Part shown: in pieces, positions 52,262 through 60,831 of the stretch
Layout of the letters: each line of letters starts with the position of its first letter
How positions within the stretch are numbered: the stretch's first letter is position 1
From: CAMASH01 sp041746635
GTDB lineage: Bacteria; Verrucomicrobiota; Verrucomicrobiia; Chthoniobacterales; Terrimicrobiaceae
Reading direction: 5' to 3'
NCBI GenBank assembly: GCA_041746635.1
Contig: JBGTGQ010000014.1
Coordinates: forward strand, 1 to 64,000
DNA length: 64,000 nucleotides
Position numbers and translations under genes: made by a program
Notes under the pieces: model-generated
Databases searched by the model: none
The model's input: only the letters and a program-made list of their open reading frames with translations
What the model was told of the DNA's origin: nothing

Positions 52262-52284
52262 GATCCCGGCATCCTGCCGGGATC
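52262..52284. terminator. Hairpin between convergent ROK kinase and helicase genes
   Basis: GATCCCGGC-ATCCT-GCCGGGATC is a perfect 9-bp stem with a 5-base loop. Just before it GGGCGTCCCGCCC forms a smaller hairpin. The element lies between convergent genes and could serve both; its loop word matches the GGCATCCTGCC repeat family seen at 9412 and 41459. Confidence 0.65.
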
Positions 52285-52355
52285 TCTGTTGCTGCCCGTG
52301 TTCCAGTCGCAATGTAGCGCAAAGCTTCTCATCCTTTGCGCGAGTTTTTTCTTTC

Positions 52356-54755
52356 TTAGCCGACGAGTTCGGTGAGTTCGTCGGCGGTGAGGGTGCCGAG
52401 GGCGGCCTCGACGTCGGTCATGCCGGTGAGAAGCTCGCGTTTTTTTGCCTGCATCTTCAAAACGCGTTTCTCGACCGTGTCGCGGGCGATGAGTTTAATG
52501 GAGGTAACGACATTTTTCTGGCCGATGCGGTGAGCGCGGTCGGTGGCCTGGGTTTCGACGGCGGGGTTCCACCACGGGTCGTAGTGGATGACAGTGTCGG
52601 CGGCGGTGAGGTTGAGGCCGACTCCGCCGGCTTTGAGGCTGATAAGAAACACCGGAACGGTCGGGTCGGTCTGGAAACGGGTGACGACTTGCTCGCGGTT
52701 TTTTGTCGAGCCATCGAGGCGGCAGTAGAGAATACCCAGGTCGTCGAGGGCTTCACCGATGAGGTCGAGCATGCTGGTGAATTGGCTGAAGACGAGGGTG
52801 CGGTGGCCGCCGTCGATGCTTTCGCCGAGGAGTTCGAGGAGGGCGGTGAGTTTGGCTGACTCGCCCTTTTCTTTTTCCGCGCCGAGGAGGCGGAGGTCGC
52901 AGCAGGCCTGCCGGAGGCGGAGGAGGGCGGTGAGGACGCGCATGCGGGCGGCTCCGGCCTGGCCCTGCTCGCCGAGTTGGTCGATCTGGGCGCGGGCGGC
53001 CTGTTGGAGCTGGGTATAGGCGGCTTTTTGTTCGTCGCTAAGTTCGATCTCGATGATCTGTTCGATCTTGTCGGGGAGTTCGGTCAGGATGTCGCGTTTG
53101 AGGCGGCGGAGAAAGTAGGGCTGGAGGCGGCGGTGGAGACGGGACCACAAAACGGGGGAGGGGCCCTGTTTTCCCTCCATGGACTGGCTGGCACCTTCCA
53201 GGAGCGGGGTTTCGTAGCGGTCTTTGAAATCCTCGCGGCTGCCGAGGTAGGCGGGGAGGAGAAATTCGAAAAGGGACCACAGGTCGCGGAGCGAATTCTC
53301 GATGGGGGTGCCGGTGAGGATGAAGCGGCTGCGGGCGCGGAGGGTGCAGGCGGCTTTGGCGTTCTGGCTGTCGGGGTTTTTGATGTGCTGGGCTTCGTCG
53401 AGGATGACGGCGGCGAATTCGAGGGCGCGATAGTGTGCGAGATCGCGGCGAAGAAGGGCGTAGCTGGTGACGATGAGGCGGTGTTGCGGAATGGCGGCGA
53501 AGTGTTTTTCGCGGTTCGGGCCGTCAATGGTGAGGACGGGCAGCGCGGGGAGGAACTGGGCGGCTTCGCGTTTCCAGTTCCAAACGAGGGAGAAGGGGCA
53601 GACGACGAGAATTGTGCCAGGGAGGGACTCGATCAAAGCGAGGGCCTGGATGGTTTTGCCCAAGCCCATTTCGTCGGCGAGGAGTCCGCCGAGGCCGGCG
53701 CGGGCTCGGGCGAGGAGCCACTTTGCGCCTTCGATCTGATAGGGGCGGAGGGGGATGGCTGAGGAAAGGGGGGACGCGGAGGCGGCGGGAGGGAGAGACG
53801 CGGCGGGTTGCCATGAGGCCACGCTGGCTTCAAGGTAGGCGCGTTGGGCAGGGGCGACGCGGTAGCCGCCGCGTTCCTGGCGGGGATTGCAGTCGCGCAG
53901 GACTTCCTCGAGGTCGGCGGCGAGGGTGGTGTCGGCCACGGCGATGCGGCCATTTTTCAGGCGGGTGTGGCCGCCGGTCTGCAAGATGCGGGAGATGTCG
54001 GCGGGGGAGAAAACGGCTTCTTTTCCGGCCACGTAATGGACGTGAAAATCAAGCCAGCCGTCGCTTTGCTCGCGCAGGGCGAATTGGGGTTCGATAGAGA
54101 CGAAGTCGCGGGTGACGTGCTGGAAGCGTTCCCCTTCCTTGACCTGCCAGTTCTGTTTGAGCTTCGGCAGATCGGTGGCGAAGAAACGGATGACCGCCTC
54201 TTCGCCCTGGAGGGCGGCCTTGCCCTTGTAGTCTTGAAAACCGGCGGCCATAAGGCGCATCAGAGCCTCGGCTTCCTTGGCGGGATTGGCCACGCCGGGC
54301 TTGCGGTAACGGAAGGAAATCTCCGCCTCCAAGTGGCGCATCGAGCCCTCAATGATCAATTCGACGACCGGATTTTCCTCAGTTGTCTGTCCCGGCAGAG
54401 CCGCTGACTTCTCATTCCGCAATCCGCTTTCCGCAATCCGCAATTCGGCGGGCTTGAGCACCTGCAATCCCACCGCTACGGAATGCGCGCAAATGATTCC
54501 GCGCGCACGGGAGTCGCGGCAGGGGCAGAGATTTTCCACGTCGATCGTGTTGCGCATTTTCAGCCCGGCCAGAAAATGTTCCCCCCCCTCGGAAAACCGG
54601 CCTTTCAAGACCGGCGGCTCGTAGGATGCCTCTGTGATGCGCCCGGCAGCATGCAGGGCGCGGGCCTGCTTGAAGACGTCCCAGCCGCCCATGGATACGA
54701 GGAGTTTTTCGGTCAGTTCCACAAAATTCGTGATGAAGGCGGACAACCGTGGCAT
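52356..54755 (-). CDS. SWIM-domain SNF2-family helicase/ATPase
   Basis: A 799-aa protein. An N-terminal SWIM zinc finger (about residues 75-100) reads CPCRDSRARGIICAHSVAV (C-x-C...C-x-H). A middle region of about 300 residues precedes the SNF2 motor: LLADEMGLGKTIQALALIES, VVCPFSLVWNWKREA, DEAQ box VILDEAQHIKN, LTGTPIENSLRDLW, then the helicase C domain with VFSQFTSMLDLI, LDGSTKNRE, LKAGGVGLNLTAADTVI and DRAHRIGQ. Bacterial members translocate on double-stranded DNA and may remodel RNA polymerase (RapA-like) or act in repair or defence. Divergent from the channel gene, with only 12 bases between start codons. Confidence 0.92.
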   Translation of the reverse strand: MPRLSAFITNFVELTEKLLVSMGGWDVFKQARALHAAGRITEASYEPPVLKGRFSEGGEHFLAGLKMRNTIDVENLCPCRDSRARGIICAHSVAVGLQVLKPAELRIAESGLRNEKSAALPGQTTEENPVVELIIEGSMRHLEAEISFRYRKPGVANPAKEAEALMRLMAAGFQDYKGKAALQGEEAVIRFFATDLPKLKQNWQVKEGERFQHVTRDFVSIEPQFALREQSDGWLDFHVHYVAGKEAVFSPADISRILQTGGHTRLKNGRIAVADTTLAADLEEVLRDCNPRQERGGYRVAPAQRAYLEASVASWQPAASLPPAASASPLSSAIPLRPYQIEGAKWLLARARAGLGGLLADEMGLGKTIQALALIESLPGTILVVCPFSLVWNWKREAAQFLPALPVLTIDGPNREKHFAAIPQHRLIVTSYALLRRDLAHYRALEFAAVILDEAQHIKNPDSQNAKAACTLRARSRFILTGTPIENSLRDLWSLFEFLLPAYLGSREDFKDRYETPLLEGASQSMEGKQGPSPVLWSRLHRRLQPYFLRRLKRDILTELPDKIEQIIEIELSDEQKAAYTQLQQAARAQIDQLGEQGQAGAARMRVLTALLRLRQACCDLRLLGAEKEKGESAKLTALLELLGESIDGGHRTLVFSQFTSMLDLIGEALDDLGILYCRLDGSTKNREQVVTRFQTDPTVPVFLISLKAGGVGLNLTAADTVIHYDPWWNPAVETQATDRAHRIGQKNVVTSIKLIARDTVEKRVLKMQAKKRELLTGMTDVEAALGTLTADELTELVG

Positions 54756-54767
54756 AAACGAGGAGTG

Positions 54768-55847
54768 ATGCGAAGCGCCCTTCTTCTGATGGTTTTGCTG
54801 CTGAATTTCGCCCTCGCGGCGAGGGCGCAGGAGCCGTCGGCGAAACTCAAGGTCGGAATTTTTGATTTTCCCCCGCTGGCGATGAAAGACGCCGACGGGC
54901 AGTGGAGCGGGCTGGCGGTGGAATTGTGGGAGCAAGTCAGCACGCAGGCGCGGGTGGCTTACGAGTACGAGGAAGTCCCGCTGGACAAAATCATCGGCAT
55001 CCTGTCACGCGGGGAGATCGACCTCGCCGTCGGGCTGTTGGAGGTTTCGGCGGAACGCGAGCGGGCGGTGGATTTCACCCAGCCCTATCTGGAAAACACC
55101 GCCGCCGCCGCATTGCCCAAGTCCACGCGACATCCGGGTCTCAAGGAATTGTGGGCCGAACTTACCCAGCATGATTTGCTTCAAGTGCTGTTTTTTATGC
55201 TGGGGGCGCTGCTGCTATTCAGCCTAGTCCTATGGTTGATCGAGCGCAGACTCCATCACGGGCATTTCGGCGGCAAGCCAATCCATGGTTTTGGTTCGGC
55301 CGTCTGGTTTTCGGCGGTGACCATGACTACGGTGGGCTACGGAGACAAAACTCCGCAGACTTTATTCGGGCGGATCCTGGCATTTCTGTGGATGTTTTTT
55401 GGCATCCTGCTGGTCAGCGCCTTCACCGGCACGGTGGCGTCGAGCCTGACCATTTCGCGGCTGAACCAATCGATTGACCGGGTGGGCGACCTGGCGCATT
55501 TCCGCAACGGGGTGATGAACGGCACCCTGACGCAAAATGTGATGGACGAGGCCGGCATTGCCGCCCGGCCTTTTTCCACGCTCGAAGCGGGGCTCACGGC
55601 TCTCGACCACAAGGAAATCACCGCCATGGTCGGCGATGAAGTGGGCTTGCGTTACCTGGTCGGAAGAGACTACCCGGACACCATGGTGGTGGATAAATTT
55701 CCCGCGTCACGTGTCGCGTTTGCCATGGCCGCACGGCCGAATCTGCCCAATTTTCAGGATATCAACGTGGCCCTGATCGATGTAATCAGCACGCCGGCAT
55801 GGGACCGCGCGGTGGATCGCTGGATCGGTCCCGCACCGTCCAAGTGA
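54768..55847 (+). CDS. GluR0-type ligand-gated potassium channel
   Basis: A 359-aa protein with prokaryotic glutamate-receptor-channel architecture. It has a signal peptide (1-21), then the first lobe of a solute-binding domain (LKVGIFDFPPLAMKDADGQW, GEIDLAVGLLEVSAERERAV), a membrane helix (about 140-162), a pore loop with the potassium selectivity filter T188-V-G-Y-G-D193, a second helix (about 202-226), and the second binding lobe (227-340). The split of the binding domain around a two-helix pore is diagnostic. Ligand binding, probably an amino acid, should open a potassium pore. The start is 12 bases from that of the divergent helicase gene. Confidence 0.9.
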   Translation: MRSALLLMVLLLNFALAARAQEPSAKLKVGIFDFPPLAMKDADGQWSGLAVELWEQVSTQARVAYEYEEVPLDKIIGILSRGEIDLAVGLLEVSAERERAVDFTQPYLENTAAAALPKSTRHPGLKELWAELTQHDLLQVLFFMLGALLLFSLVLWLIERRLHHGHFGGKPIHGFGSAVWFSAVTMTTVGYGDKTPQTLFGRILAFLWMFFGILLVSAFTGTVASSLTISRLNQSIDRVGDLAHFRNGVMNGTLTQNVMDEAGIAARPFSTLEAGLTALDHKEITAMVGDEVGLRYLVGRDYPDTMVVDKFPASRVAFAMAARPNLPNFQDINVALIDVISTPAWDRAVDRWIGPAPSK

Positions 55848-55914
55848 GTTGAGGCAAAATCTCTCCGCATTGAGCTTGCCTGAAACCCGGATTCTTCAAT
55901 AGTTCCAAGGAAGC

Positions 55915-56445
55915 ATGGCCCTCGTCGTCCAACGTCCGAAACTCAATTTCGCGGAAAAACTCTATCTGCCCGCCATAGTGGCCGGACTGGCCATCACGTT
56001 CAAACACCTGCGCCGCCTCCTTTCCGGACAGACCAAAGTGACGATGCAGTATCCCGAAGAAAAATGGGATTCCCACCTGCCGGCCCACTATCGCGGCGCG
56101 CCCGCGCTGGTTAAGGACGAACACGGCAAGGACCGCTGCGTGGCCTGCCAGCTCTGCGAGTTCATCTGCCCGCCCAGGGCGATCACCATCCAGCCGATGG
56201 AGATCCCTGCCACCGACCGCTGGGCCAAGACGGAGAAGCGACCAAAAGAATTTGAGATCGACATGATCCGCTGCATTTATTGCGGACTCTGCGAGGAGGT
56301 TTGTCCGGAGCAGGCGATTTTCCTGAAAAAGGAATACTCCATCACCGGTTACAGCCGGCAGGACATGAAGCACGACAAGGAAAAGCTTTACGATATGGGC
56401 GGTGTCGTGGAGGGCCTCGTTTACAAGTGGAACGAAAAAAAGTAG
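55915..56445 (+). CDS. nuoI: NADH-quinone oxidoreductase subunit I
   Basis: A 176-aa ferredoxin-like subunit that carries clusters N6a and N6b and passes electrons towards the quinone site. Two 4Fe-4S motifs: C75, C78, C81, C85 in CVACQLCEFICP and C120, C123, C126, C130 in CIYCGLCEEVCP. An amphipathic N-terminal helix (LYLPAIVAGLAITFKHLRRL) contacts the membrane arm. It is the first gene of a nuoIJKLMN run; nuoA-H are absent from the window, so the complex I genes are split. Confidence 0.95.
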   Translation: MALVVQRPKLNFAEKLYLPAIVAGLAITFKHLRRLLSGQTKVTMQYPEEKWDSHLPAHYRGAPALVKDEHGKDRCVACQLCEFICPPRAITIQPMEIPATDRWAKTEKRPKEFEIDMIRCIYCGLCEEVCPEQAIFLKKEYSITGYSRQDMKHDKEKLYDMGGVVEGLVYKWNEKK

Positions 56446-56511
56446 CCGGGTCGTCCGCAGGTTGCTAAAACCCAGCCGCTTTAACGCCCACACCACCCTG
56501 CGCTCTAAACC

Positions 56512-57015
56512 ATGCAGCTCGTTTTATTCTGGATTTTCGCCATTCTGATGCTCGCCTTCGGGCTGGGCGTCGTCTTTTTGCGCAATCCGGTTTCCAGCGC
56601 TCTCAGTCTGGTCATGTCCTTCGTGGCCCTGGCCGCGCTTTTCATCACGCTCGATGCCTTCTTCATCGGCATCATCCAGATCCTCGTCTATGCGGGCGCG
56701 GTGATGGTGCTCTTTCTTTTCATCATCATGCTGCTCGATCTGCGCAGCGAACAAACCCGCCGTCTCAACCTCGCTGCCTGGACGGGTGGCGGTCTGGTCG
56801 TGGCGGGTTTTCTCGGTCTGCTGGCCAAGGTGATTTTCACCCTGCCAGGGTTCGATTTTGAAAAGCCGCCCATTTCCCGTCCGGAAATCAGCGACGTCGC
56901 GATGGTCGGCTGGACGCTTTTCCATAAATTCAACCTGCCCTTCCAAATCATCGGCGTCCTTCTGCTGGTAGCCACCGTCGGCGTCGTGCTGCTGAGCAAG
57001 AGGGAGTTGAAATGA
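56512..57015 (+). CDS. nuoJ: NADH-quinone oxidoreductase subunit J
   Basis: A 167-aa membrane subunit with five helices. The third helix and its surroundings (ALFITLDAFFIGIIQILVYA, then GAVMVLFLFIIMLL) carry the conserved Y-A-G-A-V-M-V-L-F segment, which undergoes the pi-bulge transition linked to proton pumping. It lies 66 bases after nuoI and is followed by a palindromic insertion before nuoK. Confidence 0.95.
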   Translation: MQLVLFWIFAILMLAFGLGVVFLRNPVSSALSLVMSFVALAALFITLDAFFIGIIQILVYAGAVMVLFLFIIMLLDLRSEQTRRLNLAAWTGGGLVVAGFLGLLAKVIFTLPGFDFEKPPISRPEISDVAMVGWTLFHKFNLPFQIIGVLLLVATVGVVLLSKRELK

Positions 57016-57017
57016 AG

Positions 57018-57151
57018 GCGGAAGTCAGAAGTTGGAAGTCGGGAAGCATTCCGGAAGGTCGCCAGACTTCCACTCCCGAGGTTGGTGCTCGCGACCTCAA
57101 TTCCATCTGCCTTTCCTCCAAACTTCCGTCTTCCGACTTCCGACTTCCGCC
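57018..57151. repeat. Inverted repeat inserted between nuoJ and nuoK
   Basis: Left arm from 57018 (GGCGGAAGTCAGAAGTTGGA) and the right arm ending at 57151 are imperfect reverse complements made of the word GGAAGTC/GACTTCC in tandem. The interior of about 75 bases has no gene. Elsewhere in the operon spacing is 66 bases or less, or an overlap, so the 142-base gap is explained by this element. A readthrough mRNA could fold it into a long hairpin just upstream of the nuoK start. Confidence 0.75.
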
Positions 57152-57157
57152 TTCGCC

Positions 57158-57481
57158 ATGACCCCCACCCTCGCGCATTACCTCATCGTCAGCGGAGTGC
57201 TCTTCACCATCGGGCTGGCCGGCGTGATGCTGCGGCGCAATATCATCATTATTTTCATGTGCCTCGAGCTGATGCTTAACGCCGCCAACCTCTCCCTCGT
57301 GGCCTTTTCCCGTTACAATCTTTCGATGGAAGGCATGCCGAATTACAACGGCCAGGTTCTCGTGTTTTTCATCATCACGGTGGCGGCGGCGGAGGTCGCG
57401 GTCGGCCTCGCCATCATTGTCGCCCTTTTCCGCGCCCGGCAAACCACCCACGTCGAGGATCTCGACCGCATGAAATTTTAA
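57158..57481 (+). CDS. nuoK: NADH-quinone oxidoreductase subunit K
   Basis: A 107-aa subunit with three membrane helices. The two conserved membrane glutamates for proton transfer are visible, in IIIIFMCLELMLNAANL and ITVAAAEVAVGLAIIVALFR. The Mrp/MnhC-like fold and length (100-110) are normal. The ATG at 57158 follows the right arm of the inserted palindrome by six bases, leaving little room for its own ribosome site. Confidence 0.95.
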   Translation: MTPTLAHYLIVSGVLFTIGLAGVMLRRNIIIIFMCLELMLNAANLSLVAFSRYNLSMEGMPNYNGQVLVFFIITVAAAEVAVGLAIIVALFRARQTTHVEDLDRMKF

Positions 57482-57487
57482 ATTCTC

Positions 57488-59305
57488 ATGAACGCCGCGA
57501 CGGTTCCCTGGATTATTCTTTTCACCCCGCTCATTGCCGCGGTGGTCATTCTGTTTTTCGGGAAATACTCGAAACCATTCAGCGCCGGAGTGGCCATCGG
57601 TGCCGCCCTCATTTGCGGTTTCTTGAGCTGGTGGCTTTTTGGTCAGCCGGATGCGACCGTGGCCAACAGCTTTTCCTGGCTGAGTCTGCCGGGAGGGTTC
57701 ACCATTCCGATTGGGGTCACGGTGGACCACTTGAGCAAAGTGATGCTCGTGGTGGTCAATACCATCGCGCCGATCGTCTTCATTTACTCCCTCGGCTACA
57801 TGGCCCACGAAGAGGGCTACTGGCGCTATTTCGCCGGCTTGTCGCTCTTCCTGTTCTCCATGCTGGGCATCGTGCTGGCGGACAATTTTCTGATGATGTT
57901 CATCTTCTGGGAACTGGTCGGAGTGAGTTCCTACATCCTCATCGGACACTATTACTCAAAAGACTCCGCCGCCGACGCCAGCAAGCAGGCCTTCCTTGTC
58001 AACCGCATTGGCGACTTTGGCTTCATGCTCGGCATCCTCACGTTCTGGGGTCTGACCGGCTCGGTCGTCTTCAGTGAGATCTTCCAAAAAATTCCCGCGC
58101 TGGAAACCCACGGCCTCTATCTGGCCATCGCCTGCGTATTGATCTTTTGCGGCACCGTGGGCAAATCCGCCCAGCTTCCGCTCCACGTCTGGCTGCCGAA
58201 CTCGATGGAAGGCCCGACTCCGGTTTCCTCCCTGCTCCACGCCGCCACCATGGTCGCGGCTGGCGTTTACATGCTGGCGCGGTTTTTCCCGGTGCTCGAA
58301 CACGTGCCCGACGCCCGTCTCGTCATCGCCTGGGTCGGCGGTATCACCTGTCTGGCGGCGGGATTGATGGCCACACAGCAAAACGACATTAAACGCATCC
58401 TCGCCTACTCGACCATCTCGCAGCTCGGCTACATGGTACTGGGCGTCGGGGTGGCCGAAACGTGGGACGTCCCGATGTTTCATCTTTTCACCCACGCGTT
58501 TTTCAAATGTCTGCTCTTCCTCTGCGCCGGATCGGTCATCGTGAGCATGCATCATGAGCAAGACATCTGGAAGATGGGCGCGCTGAAAAACAAGATGCCC
58601 TTCACGTTTCTCTGCACCATCGCCGGAACGCTGGCCCTCACCGGTTTCGGCTTCGGAAGTTTTGGTTTCAGCGGCTTCTACAGCAAGGACCTCATTATCC
58701 TGTGGGCCCTGGCCAAGTCCCCCTTCCTCGGTTGGATCGCCGTTCTCACCGCCGGGCTCACCGCGTTTTATATGTTCCGTCTGCTGATCGTGGTCTTTCT
58801 CAGCATCCCGCGCAGCGAAGAAGCCAAAAAGGCGCACGAGTCGCCCCTCATCATGGTTATTCCGCTCATCCTGCTGGCCCTCCCCGCCATCGGCGCGGGC
58901 TGGCCCTTCATCGAGCATATTTTCTTCAAAACCACGGAGCCTACGGATGTGCCGCATATCGTTCACTTCGCGCTGCTGGCCATGTTCCTCGGTGGCGCGG
59001 GGCTGGCTTGGGCCCTCTACGCCCGGGCCGTGAAGGATCCGGTATTCATCCCGCTCTTCGCCAACCGCCTCTACATCGACTACCTCTACACTTGGATCGT
59101 CAAAGTTTTCCACGACGGACTGGCTTGGCTCGCCGGCTGGGCCGACCGCTGGATTGTTGATCTCTTCGTGGCGCAGATTCCCAGCAAACTGACTTGGGCC
59201 TGCGGTTACGTGATGCGCTTTCTTCAAATCGGCAATATCCAGGCCTACGCCTTTTTCTTTGGCGCCGGCGTGGTTGGACTCATTTACCTCCTGATCGCAC
59301 GATGA
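57488..59305 (+). CDS. nuoL: NADH-quinone oxidoreductase subunit L
   Basis: The largest antiporter-like proton-pumping subunit, 605 aa with about 16 helices. It has FIFWELVGVSSYILIGHYYS with the key helix-5 glutamate, GKSAQLPLHVWLPNSMEGPT (helix-7 lysine and histidine), STISQLGYMVLGVG, and a C-terminal lateral helix region after FIEHIFF. It begins 6 bases after nuoK and overlaps nuoM by 4 bases. Confidence 0.95.
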   Translation: MNAATVPWIILFTPLIAAVVILFFGKYSKPFSAGVAIGAALICGFLSWWLFGQPDATVANSFSWLSLPGGFTIPIGVTVDHLSKVMLVVVNTIAPIVFIYSLGYMAHEEGYWRYFAGLSLFLFSMLGIVLADNFLMMFIFWELVGVSSYILIGHYYSKDSAADASKQAFLVNRIGDFGFMLGILTFWGLTGSVVFSEIFQKIPALETHGLYLAIACVLIFCGTVGKSAQLPLHVWLPNSMEGPTPVSSLLHAATMVAAGVYMLARFFPVLEHVPDARLVIAWVGGITCLAAGLMATQQNDIKRILAYSTISQLGYMVLGVGVAETWDVPMFHLFTHAFFKCLLFLCAGSVIVSMHHEQDIWKMGALKNKMPFTFLCTIAGTLALTGFGFGSFGFSGFYSKDLIILWALAKSPFLGWIAVLTAGLTAFYMFRLLIVVFLSIPRSEEAKKAHESPLIMVIPLILLALPAIGAGWPFIEHIFFKTTEPTDVPHIVHFALLAMFLGGAGLAWALYARAVKDPVFIPLFANRLYIDYLYTWIVKVFHDGLAWLAGWADRWIVDLFVAQIPSKLTWACGYVMRFLQIGNIQAYAFFFGAGVVGLIYLLIAR

Positions 59306-60831
59306 GTCCCTTGCTTGCCCTCATTCTTCTGCCTATCGCCGGAGCGGTTTTCGGCCTCGCGGGATTTCCCGCCCGCAAGGCGGCCATCACTGCCGCCGCC
59401 CTCAACCTAGTGGCCTGCGTCGCGCTCCTCGCTTCCTACCAGTTCGACCAAGGCGGCTTTCAATTTCTCAGCTCCTGCCCGGCCCTCCCCTCGCTGGGGA
59501 TCTCCTTCACGTTGGGAGCGGATGGCCTCAGCCTTGGCATGTTGTTGCTCTCCACCGTGGTCACGCTGGCTGCGGTCTGCGTGGCCCGGGCACCCCAAAA
59601 CAACGTGCATTGGTTTTACGCCAGTCTGCTCTTCATTTCGGCGGGAGCCATCGGAGCCTTCGCCTCGGTGGACGCCTTCTTTTTCTACATGTTTCATGAA
59701 CTGGCCCTCATTCCCACCTTCCTGCTCATCGGCATTTGGGGTTCGGGCGATCGCCAGGCGGCGGCGTGGAAAATCACCGTCTATCTGGCCTTCGGCAGCT
59801 TCGTATTGCTGATCGGGCTGATCGGGCTTTACCTGTCCATGCCCGTTGGGGCCCGCTCGTTCGACATGCGGGCCATTGCCGAGCACGCCCAGATGGGAAC
59901 GCTCTTTGCCCACGACACGGTGCACAGCTTTTCGATCTTTGGATTCGAATACCTTTCCATCACCCACGCTCAGGTTGTTTACCTGCTCCTCTTCCTGGGC
60001 TTCGGCGTGCTGGTCTCGCTCTTTCCCTTCCACACCTGGGCACCGCAGGCCTACGCTTCCGCTCCGGCTCCGGCGGCCATGCTCCATGCCGGAGTGCTGA
60101 AAAAATTTGGCCTCTACGGCATCATCCGTCTGGTCACACCAATTTTCCCGCCCCACATCGCCAGCCCCTTCAACACCCTGCTGCTCGTCCTCCTGCTGGG
60201 AAATATTCTCTACGTCGGACTCGTTACCATCTCGCAGCGCAAACTAGATCTCATGCTGGGCTATTCCAGCGTGATGCACATGGGCTACATCTTTCTTGGC
60301 CTCGTCGCCTGGAACCAGATCGGCCTCAACGGCGCGGCGTTCATGCTCATCGCCCACGGACTCTCCATCGCCGCTCTTTTCGCTCTTTCCGGCGAACTGC
60401 GCGAACGCACGGGAACGCTGGATTTCGGCGAGCTGGGGGGATTGGCTAAAGTCGTTCCAACCTTTGGCCTTCTTTTCGGCTTCGCCGCCATGGCCTCCAT
60501 CGGGTTACCGGGATTTGCCAATTTCGCCGGTGAACTTATGGTCTTTTTCGGTGCTTTTTCTGCCGGTGTGCCATCGCGGGACAGCTTCTTCAACAATTTC
60601 CAAATCGCCACGGTGATTGCCGTCTGGGGCGTGGTGATCTCCGCCGTGTACATGCTCCGCGCCTACCGCCGCATTTTCATGGGTCCGCTGGTGGACCGCT
60701 GGAAATCTCTGGCCGAAATCGCGCCGCTGCCGAAACTCTGCGTGGCCGGCCTCATCCTGCTTCTGCTTGTCGTCGGGTTCTGTCCGCAGTTGCTGCTTAA
60801 CCTCATCTCGCCCGCTCTGATCCGGCCATGA
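59302..60831 (+). CDS. nuoM: NADH-quinone oxidoreductase subunit M
   Basis: A 509-aa antiporter-like subunit. Diagnostic segments: FFFYMFHELALIPTFLLIGI with the helix-5 glutamate, LFPFHTWAPQAYASAPAPAA, AGVLKKFGLYGIIRL, and YSSVMHMGYIFLG. The ATG at 59302 overlaps the nuoL stop (ATGA) and the stop overlaps nuoN by 4 bases, so L-M-N are translationally coupled in the usual order. Confidence 0.95.
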   Translation: MSPLLALILLPIAGAVFGLAGFPARKAAITAAALNLVACVALLASYQFDQGGFQFLSSCPALPSLGISFTLGADGLSLGMLLLSTVVTLAAVCVARAPQNNVHWFYASLLFISAGAIGAFASVDAFFFYMFHELALIPTFLLIGIWGSGDRQAAAWKITVYLAFGSFVLLIGLIGLYLSMPVGARSFDMRAIAEHAQMGTLFAHDTVHSFSIFGFEYLSITHAQVVYLLLFLGFGVLVSLFPFHTWAPQAYASAPAPAAMLHAGVLKKFGLYGIIRLVTPIFPPHIASPFNTLLLVLLLGNILYVGLVTISQRKLDLMLGYSSVMHMGYIFLGLVAWNQIGLNGAAFMLIAHGLSIAALFALSGELRERTGTLDFGELGGLAKVVPTFGLLFGFAAMASIGLPGFANFAGELMVFFGAFSAGVPSRDSFFNNFQIATVIAVWGVVISAVYMLRAYRRIFMGPLVDRWKSLAEIAPLPKLCVAGLILLLLVVGFCPQLLLNLISPALIRP

